Positions 32,366-42,171 are shown, numbered from the stretch's first letter. The stretch is 53,162 nt of DNA from Candidatus Flavonifractor intestinigallinarum (GCA_019119165.1 DWXO01000050.1:1-53162); one strand, 5' to 3'. A program made the numbers and translations. The notes: generated by a model from the sequence alone, not told the origin.

Positions 32366-32587
32366 TTACGGCATCACAATGGTACAGTCGGGTTCCACCT
32401 TCTTGCAAGCCTTGGCGGCCTGCTGGAGGATCTGGTCAAACCGGGCATCGTCGGCGTCCAGGGTCAGCTTCTGGGTCATGAAGCTGACGGTAGCGCTGTT
32501 GACCCCGTCCAGCTTGCAAATGGCGTCCTCCATCTTGGCGGCGCAGTTGGCACAATCCAGATCTCTCAGTTTGAATGACTTCTTCAT
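32366..32587 (-). CDS. Heavy-metal-associated (HMA) domain protein
   Basis: A 73-residue metallochaperone-like ferredoxin-fold protein. The metal motif is LDCANCAAKME with the two Cys of CxxC at residues 10 and 13. The Asp before the first Cys is typical of Zn/Cd-type rather than copper HMA domains. It probably replaces the missing N-terminal metal-binding domain of the adjacent ATPase. ATG at 32587 is preferred because GAGGAG precedes it and the HMA fold begins immediately; an earlier in-frame ATG at 32650 overlaps the regulator gene and adds unlike residues. Confidence 0.92.
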   Translation of the reverse strand: MKKSFKLRDLDCANCAAKMEDAICKLDGVNSATVSFMTQKLTLDADDARFDQILQQAAKACKKVEPDCTIVMP

Positions 32588-32603
32588 GGTGTATAAACTC
32601 CTC

Positions 32604-32966
32604 TCATTCCGCAATGTGTTCCATACCCTGGCCCAGAATGGTTCGGACATGGCCGTCCGCCAGGGAGTAAAACACAGTTTTACCCTCCCGGCGGTATTTC
32701 ACCAGTTTGCTCTGCTTCAAAGCCCGAAGCTGGTGGGAGATGGCGGACTGGGTCATGCCCAGCAGCTTGGCAATGTCGCACACACACATCTCCGACTCAA
32801 AGAGCACATACAGGATCTTGATGCGGGTAGAATCTCCAAAGATCTTGAACAGCTCCGCCAGATCGTAGAGGATCTCATCCTCCGGCATGGTGCGCTCCAC
32901 CTTGTCTACGATCTCCTGGTGGATGTGGCTGTAGTCGCACCGCTCCACACCGTTGCTGTCTGTCAT
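32604..32966 (-). CDS. ArsR/SmtB-family metal-responsive repressor
   Basis: A 120-residue winged-helix repressor. The recognition helix is in MTQSAISHQLRALKQSKLV. Two possible metal sites are visible: an alpha3-type site with CVCD in the DNA-binding helix region plus a Cys near the N-terminus (ERCDYSHIH), and an alpha5 site DGHVRTILGQGMEHIAE with the D-x-H...H-x-x-E spacing of Zn sensors. It should release its operator upstream on binding Zn, Cd or Pb and so induce itself, the HMA protein and the ATPase. ATG at 32966 has AAGGA 8-9 bases upstream; an ATG at 32990 falls inside the operator. Confidence 0.93.
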   Translation of the reverse strand: MTDSNGVERCDYSHIHQEIVDKVERTMPEDEILYDLAELFKIFGDSTRIKILYVLFESEMCVCDIAKLLGMTQSAISHQLRALKQSKLVKYRREGKTVFYSLADGHVRTILGQGMEHIAE

Positions 32967-32981
32967 GGCGACCATCCTTTC

Positions 32982-33039
32982 TAATAACATATGAGCTATT
33001 GTTCATATGTTATTATATACTTGCTTGGCGGGATGTCAA
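32982..33039 (-). promoter_or_regulatory. Promoter and ArsR operator of the metal cassette
   Basis: Minus-strand promoter: TTGACA (33039-33034), 16-base spacer, TATAAT (33017-33012). Overlapping its -10 is a dyad with perfect 13-bp arms, TAATAACATATGA (32982-32994) and TCATATGTTATTA (33003-33015), spaced by 8 bp. ATATGA-N-TCATAT is the classic ArsR/SmtB operator pattern. Binding would block RNA polymerase directly. Confidence 0.9.
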
Positions 33040-33130
33040 GGGGGGAATGGAAATTTTTCTTGCGATGGGGCTCCGGCGGGGTTATGATGGGGAAGAGAAC
33101 AGGCCCTCCGGGCGGAAAGGACAGATAGAA

Positions 33131-33586
33131 ATGAAGCGGACGGATGGACGGGATGTGGGGTTGGAAGCCCTGGACCGGTGCGAATATATGGTGCTGGCGA
33201 TGACCGATGAGGCAGGGATGCCCTATTGTATGCCGCTGAACGGCGTGCGGGTGGGGGAGGCGGTCTATTTCCACTCTGCCCAGCGGGGGGAGAAGCTGAC
33301 CTGCCTAAACCTGCATCCCCGGGTGTGCCTCACCGCCGTTGGGGACCAGCGGGTGGTACAGGCGGCGTATGAGACGGAATTCACCAGCGCTGTGGCCCGT
33401 GGGACCGCCCATGAGGTATGTGACCCGGAGGAGCAGAAAGAAGCGTTGAGGGCCATTTGCCAAAAATATGCCCCCGACTGCCCGGACCGGGTGGAGGAGG
33501 TTATTGAGAAGCACCTTGCCCGGACTGCGGTATGGCGGATCGATCTGGAGCAGGTCAGCGGGCGGAAACGGCTGTGTAAGGAATGA
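33131..33586 (+). CDS. Pyridoxamine 5'-phosphate oxidase-like flavin-binding protein
   Basis: A 151-residue split-barrel flavoprotein of the NimA/PNPOx-like group. Recognisable parts are EYMVLAMTDEAGMPYCMPLN, VYFHSAQRGEKLTCL, RVCLTAVG, and TEFTSAVARGTAHEV near the middle. Such proteins bind FMN or F420/heme; some reduce nitro-compounds. The exact substrate cannot be told. ATG at 33131 is preferred, since the fold begins soon after it and GAAAGGA lies 9-14 bases upstream; the open frame before it is non-conserved leader. It is divergent from the metal cassette and ends in a strong terminator. Confidence 0.85.
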   Translation: MKRTDGRDVGLEALDRCEYMVLAMTDEAGMPYCMPLNGVRVGEAVYFHSAQRGEKLTCLNLHPRVCLTAVGDQRVVQAAYETEFTSAVARGTAHEVCDPEEQKEALRAICQKYAPDCPDRVEEVIEKHLARTAVWRIDLEQVSGRKRLCKE

Positions 33587-33590
33587 AAAA

Positions 33591-33615
33591 GGGCGCCGCG
33601 CATCCGCGCGGCGCC
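33591..33615 (+). terminator. Bidirectional terminator
   Basis: GGGCGCCGCGC pairs with GCGCGGCGCCC over a four-base loop, with AAAAA before and TCTTT after. It separates two convergent genes. Confidence 0.88.
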
Positions 33616-33633
33616 CTCTTTGCATACAGGCGC

Positions 33634-34578
33634 TTATTTGTACTTGTAGAAGCCCTCGCCGGCATTGATGCCCAACTTGCCGGTGTCAATGTACTCCTCC
33701 TTCAGCCGCTTGGCCATCTTGCCGTAAGTGGTATTGGGGTCTGCGGCAGCGGGATTGTTGGTGAGGATGTTGTAGGCCGTGGTAATGCCCACGATGTCCA
33801 GGATGCGGAAGGGGCCCATGGGAGCGCCGGTGGCCAGCACCCAAGTCTTGTCGATGGTCTCGAAGTCGGCGATGTCCTCCGCCCACAGGCTCTGAGCCGC
33901 CATCAGGAAGGGGACCAGCATGGAGTTGAGCAGATAGCCGTTTTTCTCCTTTTTCAGCCGCAGGGGTACCATGCCGATATCCGCGGCGAACTGAGCCACT
34001 TCTTCGTAGGCCGCCGGGTCAGTGCCGGGGTGGCCCATGACTTCTGCGGTATTCTGCTTCCAGATGTTGTTGGCGAAGTGGAGGGCCAGGTATTTCTCCG
34101 GCCGCCCGGTATACTGGGCCAGGGAGGAGGGGAGCAGGGTGGAGGTGTTGGTGGCTAGGATGGTCTTTTCCGGCAGCAGGGGGGCCAGCTTCTGATAAAA
34201 TTCGATCTTCTCCTGGGGCACCTCCGCCAGGGCCTCAATGACCAGGTCGGCGTCCTTGACCGCCTCGGCCAGATCGGTGGTCATGGTCAGGCCGGCCAAA
34301 GCGGCGTCCGCCTGGGCAATGCGCCCGTCGATCTCCTCCGGAGTGTAGGTGCGGCCATTGTCCAGCAGGCCGGGGCTGTAGGGGCCGGGACTGGACTTGG
34401 CGGCGGTGAGCTCCGCCACATAGATGTCGTGAAGCCGCTGCAGCTTGGGCTGGGCCCGGCCGATGGAGGCGTCGCTCCTCAGCCAGATGGTGACATGAAA
34501 GCCCTTGTAGGCGGTCTGATAGGCGATCTGACTGCCCAGTACGCCGCCGCCGATGAGAACCACATTCTGAATACTCAT
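33634..34578 (-). CDS. 3-hydroxyacyl-CoA dehydrogenase
   Basis: A 314-residue NAD-dependent dehydrogenase that interconverts 3-hydroxyacyl-CoA and 3-oxoacyl-CoA in fatty-acid oxidation or butyrate formation. The Rossmann motif GGGVLGSQIAYQTA is at the start; ATNTSTLLPSSL and LHFANNIWKQNTAEVM contain the conserved Ser and the catalytic-His region. The last third (LLNSMLVPFLMAAQSL to GFYKYK) is the helical dimer domain. It is a lone gene with its own promoter, not next to other crotonyl- or butyryl-CoA genes, so its pathway is unclear. GGAGGCAG precedes the ATG. Confidence 0.92.
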   Translation of the reverse strand: MSIQNVVLIGGGVLGSQIAYQTAYKGFHVTIWLRSDASIGRAQPKLQRLHDIYVAELTAAKSSPGPYSPGLLDNGRTYTPEEIDGRIAQADAALAGLTMTTDLAEAVKDADLVIEALAEVPQEKIEFYQKLAPLLPEKTILATNTSTLLPSSLAQYTGRPEKYLALHFANNIWKQNTAEVMGHPGTDPAAYEEVAQFAADIGMVPLRLKKEKNGYLLNSMLVPFLMAAQSLWAEDIADFETIDKTWVLATGAPMGPFRILDIVGITTAYNILTNNPAAADPNTTYGKMAKRLKEEYIDTGKLGINAGEGFYKYK

Positions 34579-34615
34579 AACGCTGCCTCCTGTTAAAAAT
34601 TTACGTCCATATTAT

Positions 34616-34668
34616 AAACTGAACAGTTTAACTATAAATAGTATAATACAATAACAGTGTTTTGTCAA
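34616..34668 (-). promoter_or_regulatory. Promoter with palindromic operator candidate
   Basis: Minus-strand TTGACA (34668-34663), 17 bases, TATACT (34645-34640). Just after the likely start site is the palindrome AAACTGAACAGTTT (34616-34629). This position suits a repressor such as a TetR- or GntR-type acyl-CoA regulator, which is inference. Confidence 0.7.
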
Positions 34669-34690
34669 CGTATCTCCGGGTATTTGACAG

Positions 34691-34725
34691 AAAAGCGGGC
34701 GCGCTGCAAAATGCAGCGCGCCCGC
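34691..34725 (-). terminator. Terminator after uvrA
   Basis: A 14-bp stem GCGGGCGCGCTGCA / TGCAGCGCGCCCGC. Read on the minus strand it is followed by TTTTCTG, so it ends the uvrA transcript. Confidence 0.88.
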
Positions 34726-34763
34726 TTGCTGTAGCTTAGAATGGAACGTTGGGGTTTCCGCGG

Positions 34764-37589
34764 TCACTCCAGCATCCGTTTCAAATAGTGGCCGGTGTAG
34801 GAGGCAGGGCACTGAGCCACTTCCTCGGGGGTACCGGTGGCCACGATGGCGCCGCCGCCACTGCCCCCCTCGGGGCCCAGGTCGATCACATGGTCGGCCG
34901 TCTTGATCACGTCCAGATTGTGCTCGATAACCACCACGGTGTTGCCCGCGTCCACCAGCTTCTGAAGCACCTCGATGAGCTTGTGGACGTCGGCGGTGTG
35001 GAGGCCGGTAGTGGGCTCATCCAGAATATAGATGGTCTTGCCGGTGGAGCGCTTGGCCAGCTCGGTGGCCAGCTTCACCCGCTGGGCCTCGCCGCCGGAC
35101 AGTTCGGTGGAGGGCTGGCCCAGCTTTACATAGCTGAGACCAACTTCATACAGGGTCTGGAGCTTGTTGTACAGCCTGGGCAGGTGCTCGAAGAAGGGGA
35201 GGGCCTCCTCCACCGTCATATCCAGCACCTCATAGATGTTTTTGCCCTTGTAGCGCACCTCCAGGGTCTCCCGGTTGTACCGCTTGCCCTTACACACCTC
35301 GCAGGGTACATAGATATCGGGCAGGAAGTGCATCTCGATCTTGATAAGGCCGTCGCCCTGGCAGGCCTCGCACCGGCCGCCCCGCACATTGAAGGAGAAC
35401 CGGCCGGGGCCATAGCCTCTGGCCTTGGCGTCGGGGGTGGAGGCGAACAGGTCCCGGATGTCGTTGAACAGTCCGGTATAGGTGGCCGGGTTGGACCGAG
35501 GTGTGCGGCCGATGGGGGACTGGTCGATGGCGATAATCTTGTCCAGAAATTCCTCCCCCTCGATGGCCTGATGCTTGCCCGGCCGGGTCTTGGCACGGTT
35601 CAGATCGGCGGCCAGCCGTTTGTAGAGAATCTCATTGACCAGGGAGGATTTGCCGGAGCCGGACACGCCGGTAACGCAAGTAAAGGTGCCAAGCGGGATG
35701 GATACATCCACGTTTTGCAGGTTATTCTCCGCCGCGCCCTTGACCGTGAGGAAGTGGCCGTTGCCCGTCCGCCGCTCCTGGGGAACGGGAATCTTTTTCC
35801 GGCCTGACAGATAGTCGCCGGTGATGGAGCCGGGGGTGTTCATGATCTCTTGAGCGGTGCCGCAGGCCACCACCTGGCCGCCGTGAACGCCTGCGCCGGG
35901 ACCAATGTCCACGATGTAATCGGCCTCCCGCATGGTGTCCTCGTCGTGTTCCACCACCAGCAGGGTGTTGCCCAGATCCCGCAGGTGCTTGAGGGTGGCC
36001 AGCAGCTTGTCGTTGTCCCGCTGGTGCAGGCCGATGGAGGGCTCGTCCAGAATATAGAGCACCCCCATCAGGGAGGAGCCGATCTGGGTGGCCAGCCGGA
36101 TGCGCTGGCTCTCGCCGCCGGACAGGGTGGCGGCGGCCCGGCTCAGGGTCAGGTACTGCAGGCCCACGCTCTGGAGAAAGCCCAGACGGTTCTTGATTTC
36201 CTTTAAAATCCGGTCGGCAATGAGCATTTTCTGCTCCGAAAGCTCCAGATGGTCCACGAAGTCCAGGGCCTCCGTTACCGACTTGCGGCAGAAGGTATCA
36301 ATGTTGATGCCTCCCACGGTGACAGCCAGAGCCTCCTTCCGCAGGCGCTTGCCGCCGCAGTCGGGGCAGGGACGCTCGCTCATGCAGTCCTCCAGGTCCC
36401 GGCGCATGGCGTCGGACTGGGTCTCCTTGTAGCGGCGCTCCAGATTGTTGATGATGCCCTCAAAGGGCTGCATCAGGGTGCCGTGGCCGTTCTCCCGCTC
36501 ATAGGTCAGCTTGAGCTTTTCCCCCTTGGTGCCGTAGAGGATGATATCCATGATCTCGGCAGGCAGGTCCTTCACCGGGGTATTCAGCTTGAAGTTGTAC
36601 TTCTTGGATAGGGCCTCAAAATACATCCGGGAGATGGAATCTCCCTTGATGTTGTTCCAGCCGGAGGCAGTGATGGCACCCTCCAGGATGGACAGCTCCT
36701 TGTTGGGGATGATGATGTCCGGGTCCACCTTCAGCTGGGACCCCAGGCCGGTACAGGTGGGACAGGCGCCGAAGGGGTTGTTGAAGGAGAACATCCGGGG
36801 GGACAGCTCCTCGATGGAGATGCCGCAGTCCTCGCAGGCATAGTTCTGGGAGAACATGATGTCCCGATCCTCGCCCACGATATTGATGACCACCAGACCG
36901 CCGGCCAGGTTGGAGGCCACCTCCACCGAGTCGGTGAGCCGGCGGGCGATATCCTCCTTGATAACCAGCCGGTCCACCACAATCTCGATGTTGTGCTTCT
37001 TGTTTTTGTCCAGCTCGATCTCTTCCGTCAGGTCGTACAGGGAGCCGTCTACCCGGCAGCGGACGTAACCAGACTTCCGGGCGTCCTCCAGTAGCTTCTG
37101 GTGGGTTCCCTTTTTGCCCCGGACCACTGGGGCCATCACCTGGATACGGGTGGCCTCAGGCAGCTCCAGCACCTGGTCGATGATCTGGTCAATGGTCTGC
37201 TGCTGGATTTCCTTGCCGCACTTGGGGCAGTGGGGGGTACCCACCCGGGCCCACAGCAGGCGGAGGTAGTCGTAGATCTCGGTAACGGTGCCTACGGTAG
37301 ACCGGGGGTTTTTGGAGGTGGTCTTTTGATCGATGGAGATGGCAGGGGAGAGGCCGTCGATATAGTCCACGTCGGGCTTCTCCATCTGCCCCAAAAACAT
37401 CCGGGCGTAGGAGGAGAGGGACTCCACATAGCGGCGCTGCCCCTCGGCATAGATGGTATCAAAGGCCAGGGAGGACTTGCCGCTGCCCGACAGACCGGTA
37501 AGCACCACCAGTTTGTCCCGGGGAATGTCCACGTCGATATTTTTCAGATTGTTGGCCCGTGCGCCTTTGACGGAAATATGGTCGAGCAT
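34764..37589 (-). CDS. uvrA: Excinuclease ABC subunit A
   Basis: UvrA finds DNA damage and loads UvrB in nucleotide excision repair. The 941-residue protein has two ABC ATPase halves. The first has Walker [13 protein letters not shown] (about 31-42), zinc-finger Cys pairs (CPKCGK; CPTCTG; CPDCGG) and signature [12 protein letters not shown]. The second has [12 protein letters not shown], the zinc module CEACQGDG and [19 protein letters not shown] and [10 protein letters not shown]. It is the last gene of the minus-strand block and lies 29 bp after an aldo/keto reductase. No LexA box is seen ahead of it. Its ribosome binding site is within CAAAGGAGTACC. Confidence 0.98.
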   Translation of the reverse strand: MLDHISVKGARANNLKNIDVDIPRDKLVVLTGLSGSGKSSLAFDTIYAEGQRRYVESLSSYARMFLGQMEKPDVDYIDGLSPAISIDQKTTSKNPRSTVGTVTEIYDYLRLLWARVGTPHCPKCGKEIQQQTIDQIIDQVLELPEATRIQVMAPVVRGKKGTHQKLLEDARKSGYVRCRVDGSLYDLTEEIELDKNKKHNIEIVVDRLVIKEDIARRLTDSVEVASNLAGGLVVINIVGEDRDIMFSQNYACEDCGISIEELSPRMFSFNNPFGACPTCTGLGSQLKVDPDIIIPNKELSILEGAITASGWNNIKGDSISRMYFEALSKKYNFKLNTPVKDLPAEIMDIILYGTKGEKLKLTYERENGHGTLMQPFEGIINNLERRYKETQSDAMRRDLEDCMSERPCPDCGGKRLRKEALAVTVGGINIDTFCRKSVTEALDFVDHLELSEQKMLIADRILKEIKNRLGFLQSVGLQYLTLSRAAATLSGGESQRIRLATQIGSSLMGVLYILDEPSIGLHQRDNDKLLATLKHLRDLGNTLLVVEHDEDTMREADYIVDIGPGAGVHGGQVVACGTAQEIMNTPGSITGDYLSGRKKIPVPQERRTGNGHFLTVKGAAENNLQNVDVSIPLGTFTCVTGVSGSGKSSLVNEILYKRLAADLNRAKTRPGKHQAIEGEEFLDKIIAIDQSPIGRTPRSNPATYTGLFNDIRDLFASTPDAKARGYGPGRFSFNVRGGRCEACQGDGLIKIEMHFLPDIYVPCEVCKGKRYNRETLEVRYKGKNIYEVLDMTVEEALPFFEHLPRLYNKLQTLYEVGLSYVKLGQPSTELSGGEAQRVKLATELAKRSTGKTIYILDEPTTGLHTADVHKLIEVLQKLVDAGNTVVVIEHNLDVIKTADHVIDLGPEGGSGGGAIVATGTPEEVAQCPASYTGHYLKRMLE

Positions 37590-37618
37590 GGTTCAGGTAC
37601 TCCTTTGGAGGAAAAAGA

Positions 37619-38632
37619 TCAATAGCCGAACAGGTCGGCCACCTTGGTCAGCATATCCCGGATGGGAAGGTTGTATGGGCAGCGCCGCTCGCAGGCGCCG
37701 CACTGGACGCAGGAGCCGGCGTGGTACTGCATGGCATCGTACCGGGCCTTGGCCCAGTCGGCCAGGCCGTACTTGCGGGCGTAATTGGCCATCAGGAAGC
37801 AGTTGGGGATATTGATGCCGTTGGGGCAGGGAGCGCAGTAGTTGCACCGGCGGCAGAACTCGTTGCCCAGTTCCTTGCGGATGCGGTCGCACTCGGCCAG
37901 CTCCTCCTGAGTGAGGGGGGAGAAGTGCTCGGCGGCCTGGGCGTTGCGGTCGGCTTCCTCGGGAGAGCCCATGCCGGGAATGGCGATGTCGATGACGCCG
38001 GAGGCGGCGATAAACCGCAGGGCCAGGTTCCAGTCATCCAGGTTGCCGCCGGCCATGGGCTTCATGGCGATGGTGGCGATGCCCATCTCACGTGCCTTCT
38101 TCAGCACCTCATGGCCGTGAGTCTCCACAATGTTGTAAGGGAACATGACAGTCTCGATCTTGTCTCCGTGGAGTTCAAGCATCTTTTTCAGCGCGTCGAT
38201 GTTGTGGGCGGTGACGCCAAGATGGCCGACCTTACCAGCGGCCTTGGCCTCCTCCAGCGCCTCCCAGGCGCCGCCCGCGCCGAACACCTTGTCGATCTCG
38301 GCCTCGGGCAGGTTGTGGATCTGGTAAACGTCGATGTAGTCGGTACGCAGGTTTTTCAGGCTGATGTCGATGTCCTTGGCCATGGACTCCTTGTCGCGGG
38401 CCATGGACTTGGTGGCCAGAATGAATTTGTCACGGCGGCCCTCCAGGGCAGCGCCCAGATATTCCTCGGACACGGTGTAGCCCCGGGCGGTATCGATGTA
38501 GTTCATGCCGTACTGCTCCAGCTTGTCTACAACAGCCTTGGTGTTGGCGGCGTCGGCGCGCTGGATGGGAATACCGCCGAAGGAGACCTGGGCGGCCTTG
38601 AGTCCAGTTTTACCAAGTGTGACGTAATTCAT
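37619..38632 (-). CDS. Aldo/keto reductase with C-terminal [4Fe-4S] ferredoxin domain
   Basis: A 337-residue oxidoreductase. Residues 1-260 are the (beta/alpha)8 aldo/keto reductase barrel, with [27 protein letters not shown] and [10 protein letters not shown] carrying the expected Asp-Tyr-Lys-His tetrad. Residues about 265-325 hold iron-sulfur Cys clusters: [10 protein letters not shown]...C and [12 protein letters not shown]. The fusion is common in anaerobes and suggests electron exchange with ferredoxin. The substrate is unknown. It is encoded between uvrA and a small membrane-protein gene, an unrelated-looking setting. Confidence 0.93.
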   Translation of the reverse strand: MNYVTLGKTGLKAAQVSFGGIPIQRADAANTKAVVDKLEQYGMNYIDTARGYTVSEEYLGAALEGRRDKFILATKSMARDKESMAKDIDISLKNLRTDYIDVYQIHNLPEAEIDKVFGAGGAWEALEEAKAAGKVGHLGVTAHNIDALKKMLELHGDKIETVMFPYNIVETHGHEVLKKAREMGIATIAMKPMAGGNLDDWNLALRFIAASGVIDIAIPGMGSPEEADRNAQAAEHFSPLTQEELAECDRIRKELGNEFCRRCNYCAPCPNGINIPNCFLMANYARKYGLADWAKARYDAMQYHAGSCVQCGACERRCPYNLPIRDMLTKVADLFGY

Positions 38633-38662
38633 GACAAAAACCTCACTTTATATGATGTTTGG

Positions 38663-39418
38663 TCAGCTGATGATAATAAGCCCGGCCATGAAACTGACAA
38701 AGGCCAGGACGGTGAAGAGGAGCCAGCCGAAGATCCGGGAGAGAAGTTCCCAGTCGGAGGGCTCGGCGTCCTCCGGGTATTTGACCCGGAAGGAGAGGTT
38801 GAACCGAAAAATGGCGTCGTCGAACCGAATAAATACGACGGCCAGTCCGGCGCACACCAGGCCCAGTACCCAGAAGATGGGGTTGCCCCGGTGGGCGTCC
38901 GGCTCCGGCAGCTGGAAGAAGGAGAGCAGAATGGACAGGCTGGGTTTGTGGGGGTCCACAGGATTGCCGTCCATGTCATAGGTGACTCCATTGACGGAGT
39001 AGGTGAGTTCCCAAAGACCGGAATACACCTGTCCATCCTCCTGGACCATAAGATTGCAATCGGAGCTGTACCCGCCGCGAAAGAGCAGCTGCCCATCCAG
39101 GGTGATCTCAACGCCGTTGGGTGCGCTGCGGGACCACTCTCCGCCCGGGGCGGCAGTGGGGTCTTTACGGATGGTATAGGGGCCGTAGACCGTGTCCCCC
39201 CAGTCGTAAGTGACGGTGCTGCCCTGAATTGTAAAGGAGGCTGGCTGACCGTCCACCTTGGCGGAGTACACCGTGGTATCGCCCTCCGTGGCGGGGAAAT
39301 AGAGGGCATCCTGGTACTCTACGCCGTATTGGCGGCCAATGAAGAAGTAGAGGATGGAAAAGACAGCGACAATGACGATCAAAACGATGGGCAGGATCTT
39401 TTTCAGCCGGTCGTACAT
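38663..39418 (-). CDS. Hypothetical membrane protein
   Basis: A 251-residue protein with a membrane segment at about 9-28 (ILPIVLIVIVAVFSILYFFIG), an outside domain of about 140 residues rich in Gly, Tyr, Asp and beta strands (VYSAKVDGQPASFTIQGSTV, WELTYSVNGVTYDMDGNP), a second segment at about 182-200 (FWVLGLVCAGLAVVFI) and a third at about 228-248. No family was recognised. AGAGGG precedes the ATG. It lies between uvrB and the aldo/keto reductase, spaced 24 and 30 bp, so probably belongs to one transcript. Confidence 0.85.
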   Translation of the reverse strand: MYDRLKKILPIVLIVIVAVFSILYFFIGRQYGVEYQDALYFPATEGDTTVYSAKVDGQPASFTIQGSTVTYDWGDTVYGPYTIRKDPTAAPGGEWSRSAPNGVEITLDGQLLFRGGYSSDCNLMVQEDGQVYSGLWELTYSVNGVTYDMDGNPVDPHKPSLSILLSFFQLPEPDAHRGNPIFWVLGLVCAGLAVVFIRFDDAIFRFNLSFRVKYPEDAEPSDWELLSRIFGWLLFTVLAFVSFMAGLIIIS

Positions 39419-39442
39419 GATAACAGCCCTCTTTGCAAGAGG

Positions 39443-41404
39443 TCACCCCTGTCCCCGCAGTTCGATGATGCGGTCCCGGAGGACGGCGGCGTACTCAAAT
39501 TCCAGACGTTTCGATGCCTCCCGCATCTCCTTCTCCAGCTTGGCGATGGCGGCCTCCTTCTCCTTTTTGGATAGAGCCTTCTTGGAGTGGGGCAGCTCGC
39601 CCTTGTCCTCCGACAGGTCGATGACGTCCCGCACCGACTTGATGACGGTCTTGGGTACGATGCCGTGGGCCTGGTTGAACGCGTCCTGCTTGGCCCGGCG
39701 GCGCTCGGTCTCGTCAATGGCCCGGCGCATGGAGGGGGTGATGGAATCAGCGTACATGACCACCAGACCCTGGGCATTTCGGGCGGCACGGCCGATGGTC
39801 TGAATGAGGGAGGTCTCGGAGCGGAGGAAGCCCTCCTTGTCGGCGTCCAAAATGGCCACCAGAGAGACCTCCGGCAGGTCCAGGCCTTCCCGCAGCAGGT
39901 TGATGCCCACCAGCACGTCGAAGGTGCCAAGCCGCAGGTCCCGGATGATCTCCATCCGCTCGATGGTGTCGATGTCGTGGTGCATATACCGCACCTTGAT
40001 GCCCGCGTTGGTGAGATAGGCGGTGAGGTCCTCCGCCATCTTCTTGGTGAGAGTGGTGACCAGCACCCGCTCTTTGCGGGCGGTGCGGTCGTTGATCTCC
40101 CCAATGAGATCGTCGATCTGCCCCTCCACCGGGCGTACCTCGATCTTGGGGTCAAGAAGGCCGGTGGGGCGGATGACCTGCTCCACGATCTGGCCCGACC
40201 GCTCCCGCTCATATTCGCCGGGGGTTGCGGACACATACACCACCTGGTTGAGGCGCTTCTGGAACTCCTCAAACTTCAGGGGCCGGTTGTCAAAGGCGCA
40301 GGGGAGGCGGAAGCCGTAGTCCACCAGACTAGTCTTTCTGGCCCGGTCGCCGTTGTACATGGCCCGCACCTGGGGGAGGGTGACGTGGCTCTCGTCGATG
40401 AAGAGGACGAAATCCTTGGGGAAGTAGTCCAGCAGGGTATGGGGGGGCGACCCAGCGGGCCGGCCTTCGATCACCCGGCTGTAGTTCTCGATGCCGGTGC
40501 AGTAGCCCAGCTCCTGCATCATCTCCACGTCGTACATGGTGCGCTGCTTGATACGCTGAGCCTCGATGAGCTTGCCCTCCTTCTCAAAGAAGGCAACCCG
40601 CTCCTCCAGCTCCTTATAGATCTCCTGGACAGCGGCGTCCATCTTCTCCTTGGGCGTGACATAGTGGGTGGCTGGCCAGATGGGAATAGTATTCAGCCGC
40701 CGGATGGGGGCGCCGGTGACCACGTTGATTTCGGAGATGCGGTCGATCTCGTCGCCGAAAAACTCCACCCGGATGGCGGAGTCCTTCCAGTAGGCGGGGA
40801 AGATCTCCACCGTGTCCCCCCGGACCCGGAACATATTGCGCTCAAAGGCGATGTCGTTGCGCTCGTAACGGATGGCAACCAGCTTTTTCAGCAGCTCGTC
40901 CCGCTCCATCTGAGCGCCTACCCGGAGGGAGACCATCATCTTGGCGAAGTCCTCCGGTTCGCCCAGGCCGTAGATACAGGACACCGAGGACACCACAATC
41001 ACATCCCGCCGCTCCATCAGGGAGGCGGTGGCCGCCAGCCGCAGCCGGTCGATCTCTTCATTCACCGCCGAGTCCTTCTCAATAAAGGTATCGGTGTGGG
41101 GGATATAGGCCTCTGGCTGGTAGTAGTCGTAGTAGGAGACAAAGTACTCCACCGCGTTGTTGGGAAAGAATTCCTTAAACTCGGCGCACAGCTGGGCGGC
41201 CAGGGTCTTGTTGTGGGCCAGCACCAGGGTAGGGCGCTGGACCGCCTCAATGACCTTGGCCATGGTGAAGGTCTTGCCCGAACCGGTAACACCCAGCAGG
41301 GTCTGCTCATCCAGGCCGTTTTCAATGCCTGCCGCCAGGGCGGCAATGGCCTCGGGCTGATCGCCTGCCGGGGAGTATTCACTGACCACTTCAAATTTAG
41401 GCAT
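39443..41404 (-). CDS. uvrB: Excinuclease ABC subunit B
   Basis: UvrB is the damage-verifying helicase of nucleotide excision repair. The 653-residue protein has Walker [13 protein letters not shown], the beta-hairpin with [12 protein letters not shown] that clamps the DNA strand, DESHVTLPQ, the motif-VI region [10 protein letters not shown], and a C-terminal UVR coiled coil ([20 protein letters not shown]). It has its own promoter carrying a LexA-type box, so SOS induction is likely. GAGAGGTGATGGT precedes the ATG. The three minus-strand genes downstream follow with short gaps. Confidence 0.98.
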   Translation of the reverse strand: MPKFEVVSEYSPAGDQPEAIAALAAGIENGLDEQTLLGVTGSGKTFTMAKVIEAVQRPTLVLAHNKTLAAQLCAEFKEFFPNNAVEYFVSYYDYYQPEAYIPHTDTFIEKDSAVNEEIDRLRLAATASLMERRDVIVVSSVSCIYGLGEPEDFAKMMVSLRVGAQMERDELLKKLVAIRYERNDIAFERNMFRVRGDTVEIFPAYWKDSAIRVEFFGDEIDRISEINVVTGAPIRRLNTIPIWPATHYVTPKEKMDAAVQEIYKELEERVAFFEKEGKLIEAQRIKQRTMYDVEMMQELGYCTGIENYSRVIEGRPAGSPPHTLLDYFPKDFVLFIDESHVTLPQVRAMYNGDRARKTSLVDYGFRLPCAFDNRPLKFEEFQKRLNQVVYVSATPGEYERERSGQIVEQVIRPTGLLDPKIEVRPVEGQIDDLIGEINDRTARKERVLVTTLTKKMAEDLTAYLTNAGIKVRYMHHDIDTIERMEIIRDLRLGTFDVLVGINLLREGLDLPEVSLVAILDADKEGFLRSETSLIQTIGRAARNAQGLVVMYADSITPSMRRAIDETERRRAKQDAFNQAHGIVPKTVIKSVRDVIDLSEDKGELPHSKKALSKKEKEAAIAKLEKEMREASKRLEFEYAAVLRDRIIELRGQG

Positions 41405-41423
41405 ACCATCACCTCTCAGGCAT

Positions 41424-41474
41424 ATTGTATCAGAACATCAGTTCCATTGCAACGATGAATCGAAAGAATGTTCT
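41424..41474 (-). promoter_or_regulatory. uvrB promoter with LexA (SOS) boxes
   Basis: Minus-strand TTGCAA (41452-41447), 17-base spacer, TACAAT (41429-41424). Inside the spacer is GAACTGATGTTC (41444-41433), a perfect match to the Gram-positive LexA core GAAC-N4-GTTC. A second, one-mismatch site lies upstream at 41461-41474 (plus-strand CGAAAGAATGTTCT). LexA bound at the first would occupy the promoter. Confidence 0.82.
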
Positions 41475-42148
41475 TATGGCCGGTAGAAGCCGCTGTCTCG
41501 GAGGGATACCATATCATCGTCCACGAAAATCAGGTGGTCCACCAACTCCACACCCATCCGGGCCAGGAAGGGGGCCAGACTTTCCGTGGTGGCGATATCG
41601 TCGCCGGAGGGGAAGGCGATCCCGGAGACGTGATTGTGAGCCAGCACCACCGCCGCGGCATTGAGGGAGAGGGCGGCCTCAGCGATGAGCCGGGTGGTAA
41701 TGTTGACGGCGTTTACATTGCCCTCGCCCAGTTTACGGATACCTAGCACCTTGCCCTTACCGTCCATGCACAGCAGGCAGAGCTGCTCGTTGCGGGCGCC
41801 GAAGAAGTAGGGCTGGAGCAGGGCAAAATAGTCTCTGGTGTTCCGGGCAATGTCGTCCATCTGGGTGCGGGCGGTGAGATAGCGGCCGGACAATTCCTTG
41901 GCGGCTTTGAACAGAACGGCGGCGTGTTCGCCCACGCCTTTGACCTTTTGCAGCTCCTCCGGTGTTGCGTCCAGTACCCCAGCCAGAGAGCCGAAATGAT
42001 TCAGAAGCTCATGGGCCAGGGGATTGGTATCGCTGCGGGGATTGGCGTAGAACAGGAGCAATTCCAGCAGCTTGTGGTCGGGAAAGGAGTCCGGCCGGGC
42101 CAGAAATTCAGTTTTTAACCGCTGACGGTGGCCGTCGTGGGTGCCCAT
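41474..42148 (-). CDS. radC: RadC-family JAMM/MPN domain protein
   Basis: A 224-residue protein with an N-terminal helix-hairpin-helix-like part (LEEL-type KVKGVGEHAAVLFKAAKEL) and a C-terminal JAMM metalloprotease-like domain with the motif HNHVSGIAFPSGDD and an upstream Glu. The biological role of RadC is unsettled; the old link to repair in E. coli was withdrawn, although family members are often near repair or mobile genes. AAGGAGGAG precedes the ATG. It follows pyrE by 23 bp and may be co-transcribed with it. Confidence 0.94.
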   Translation of the reverse strand: MGTHDGHRQRLKTEFLARPDSFPDHKLLELLLFYANPRSDTNPLAHELLNHFGSLAGVLDATPEELQKVKGVGEHAAVLFKAAKELSGRYLTARTQMDDIARNTRDYFALLQPYFFGARNEQLCLLCMDGKGKVLGIRKLGEGNVNAVNITTRLIAEAALSLNAAAVVLAHNHVSGIAFPSGDDIATTESLAPFLARMGVELVDHLIFVDDDMVSLRDSGFYRP

Positions 42149-42171
42149 GACCGGACTCCTCCTTTATATGT

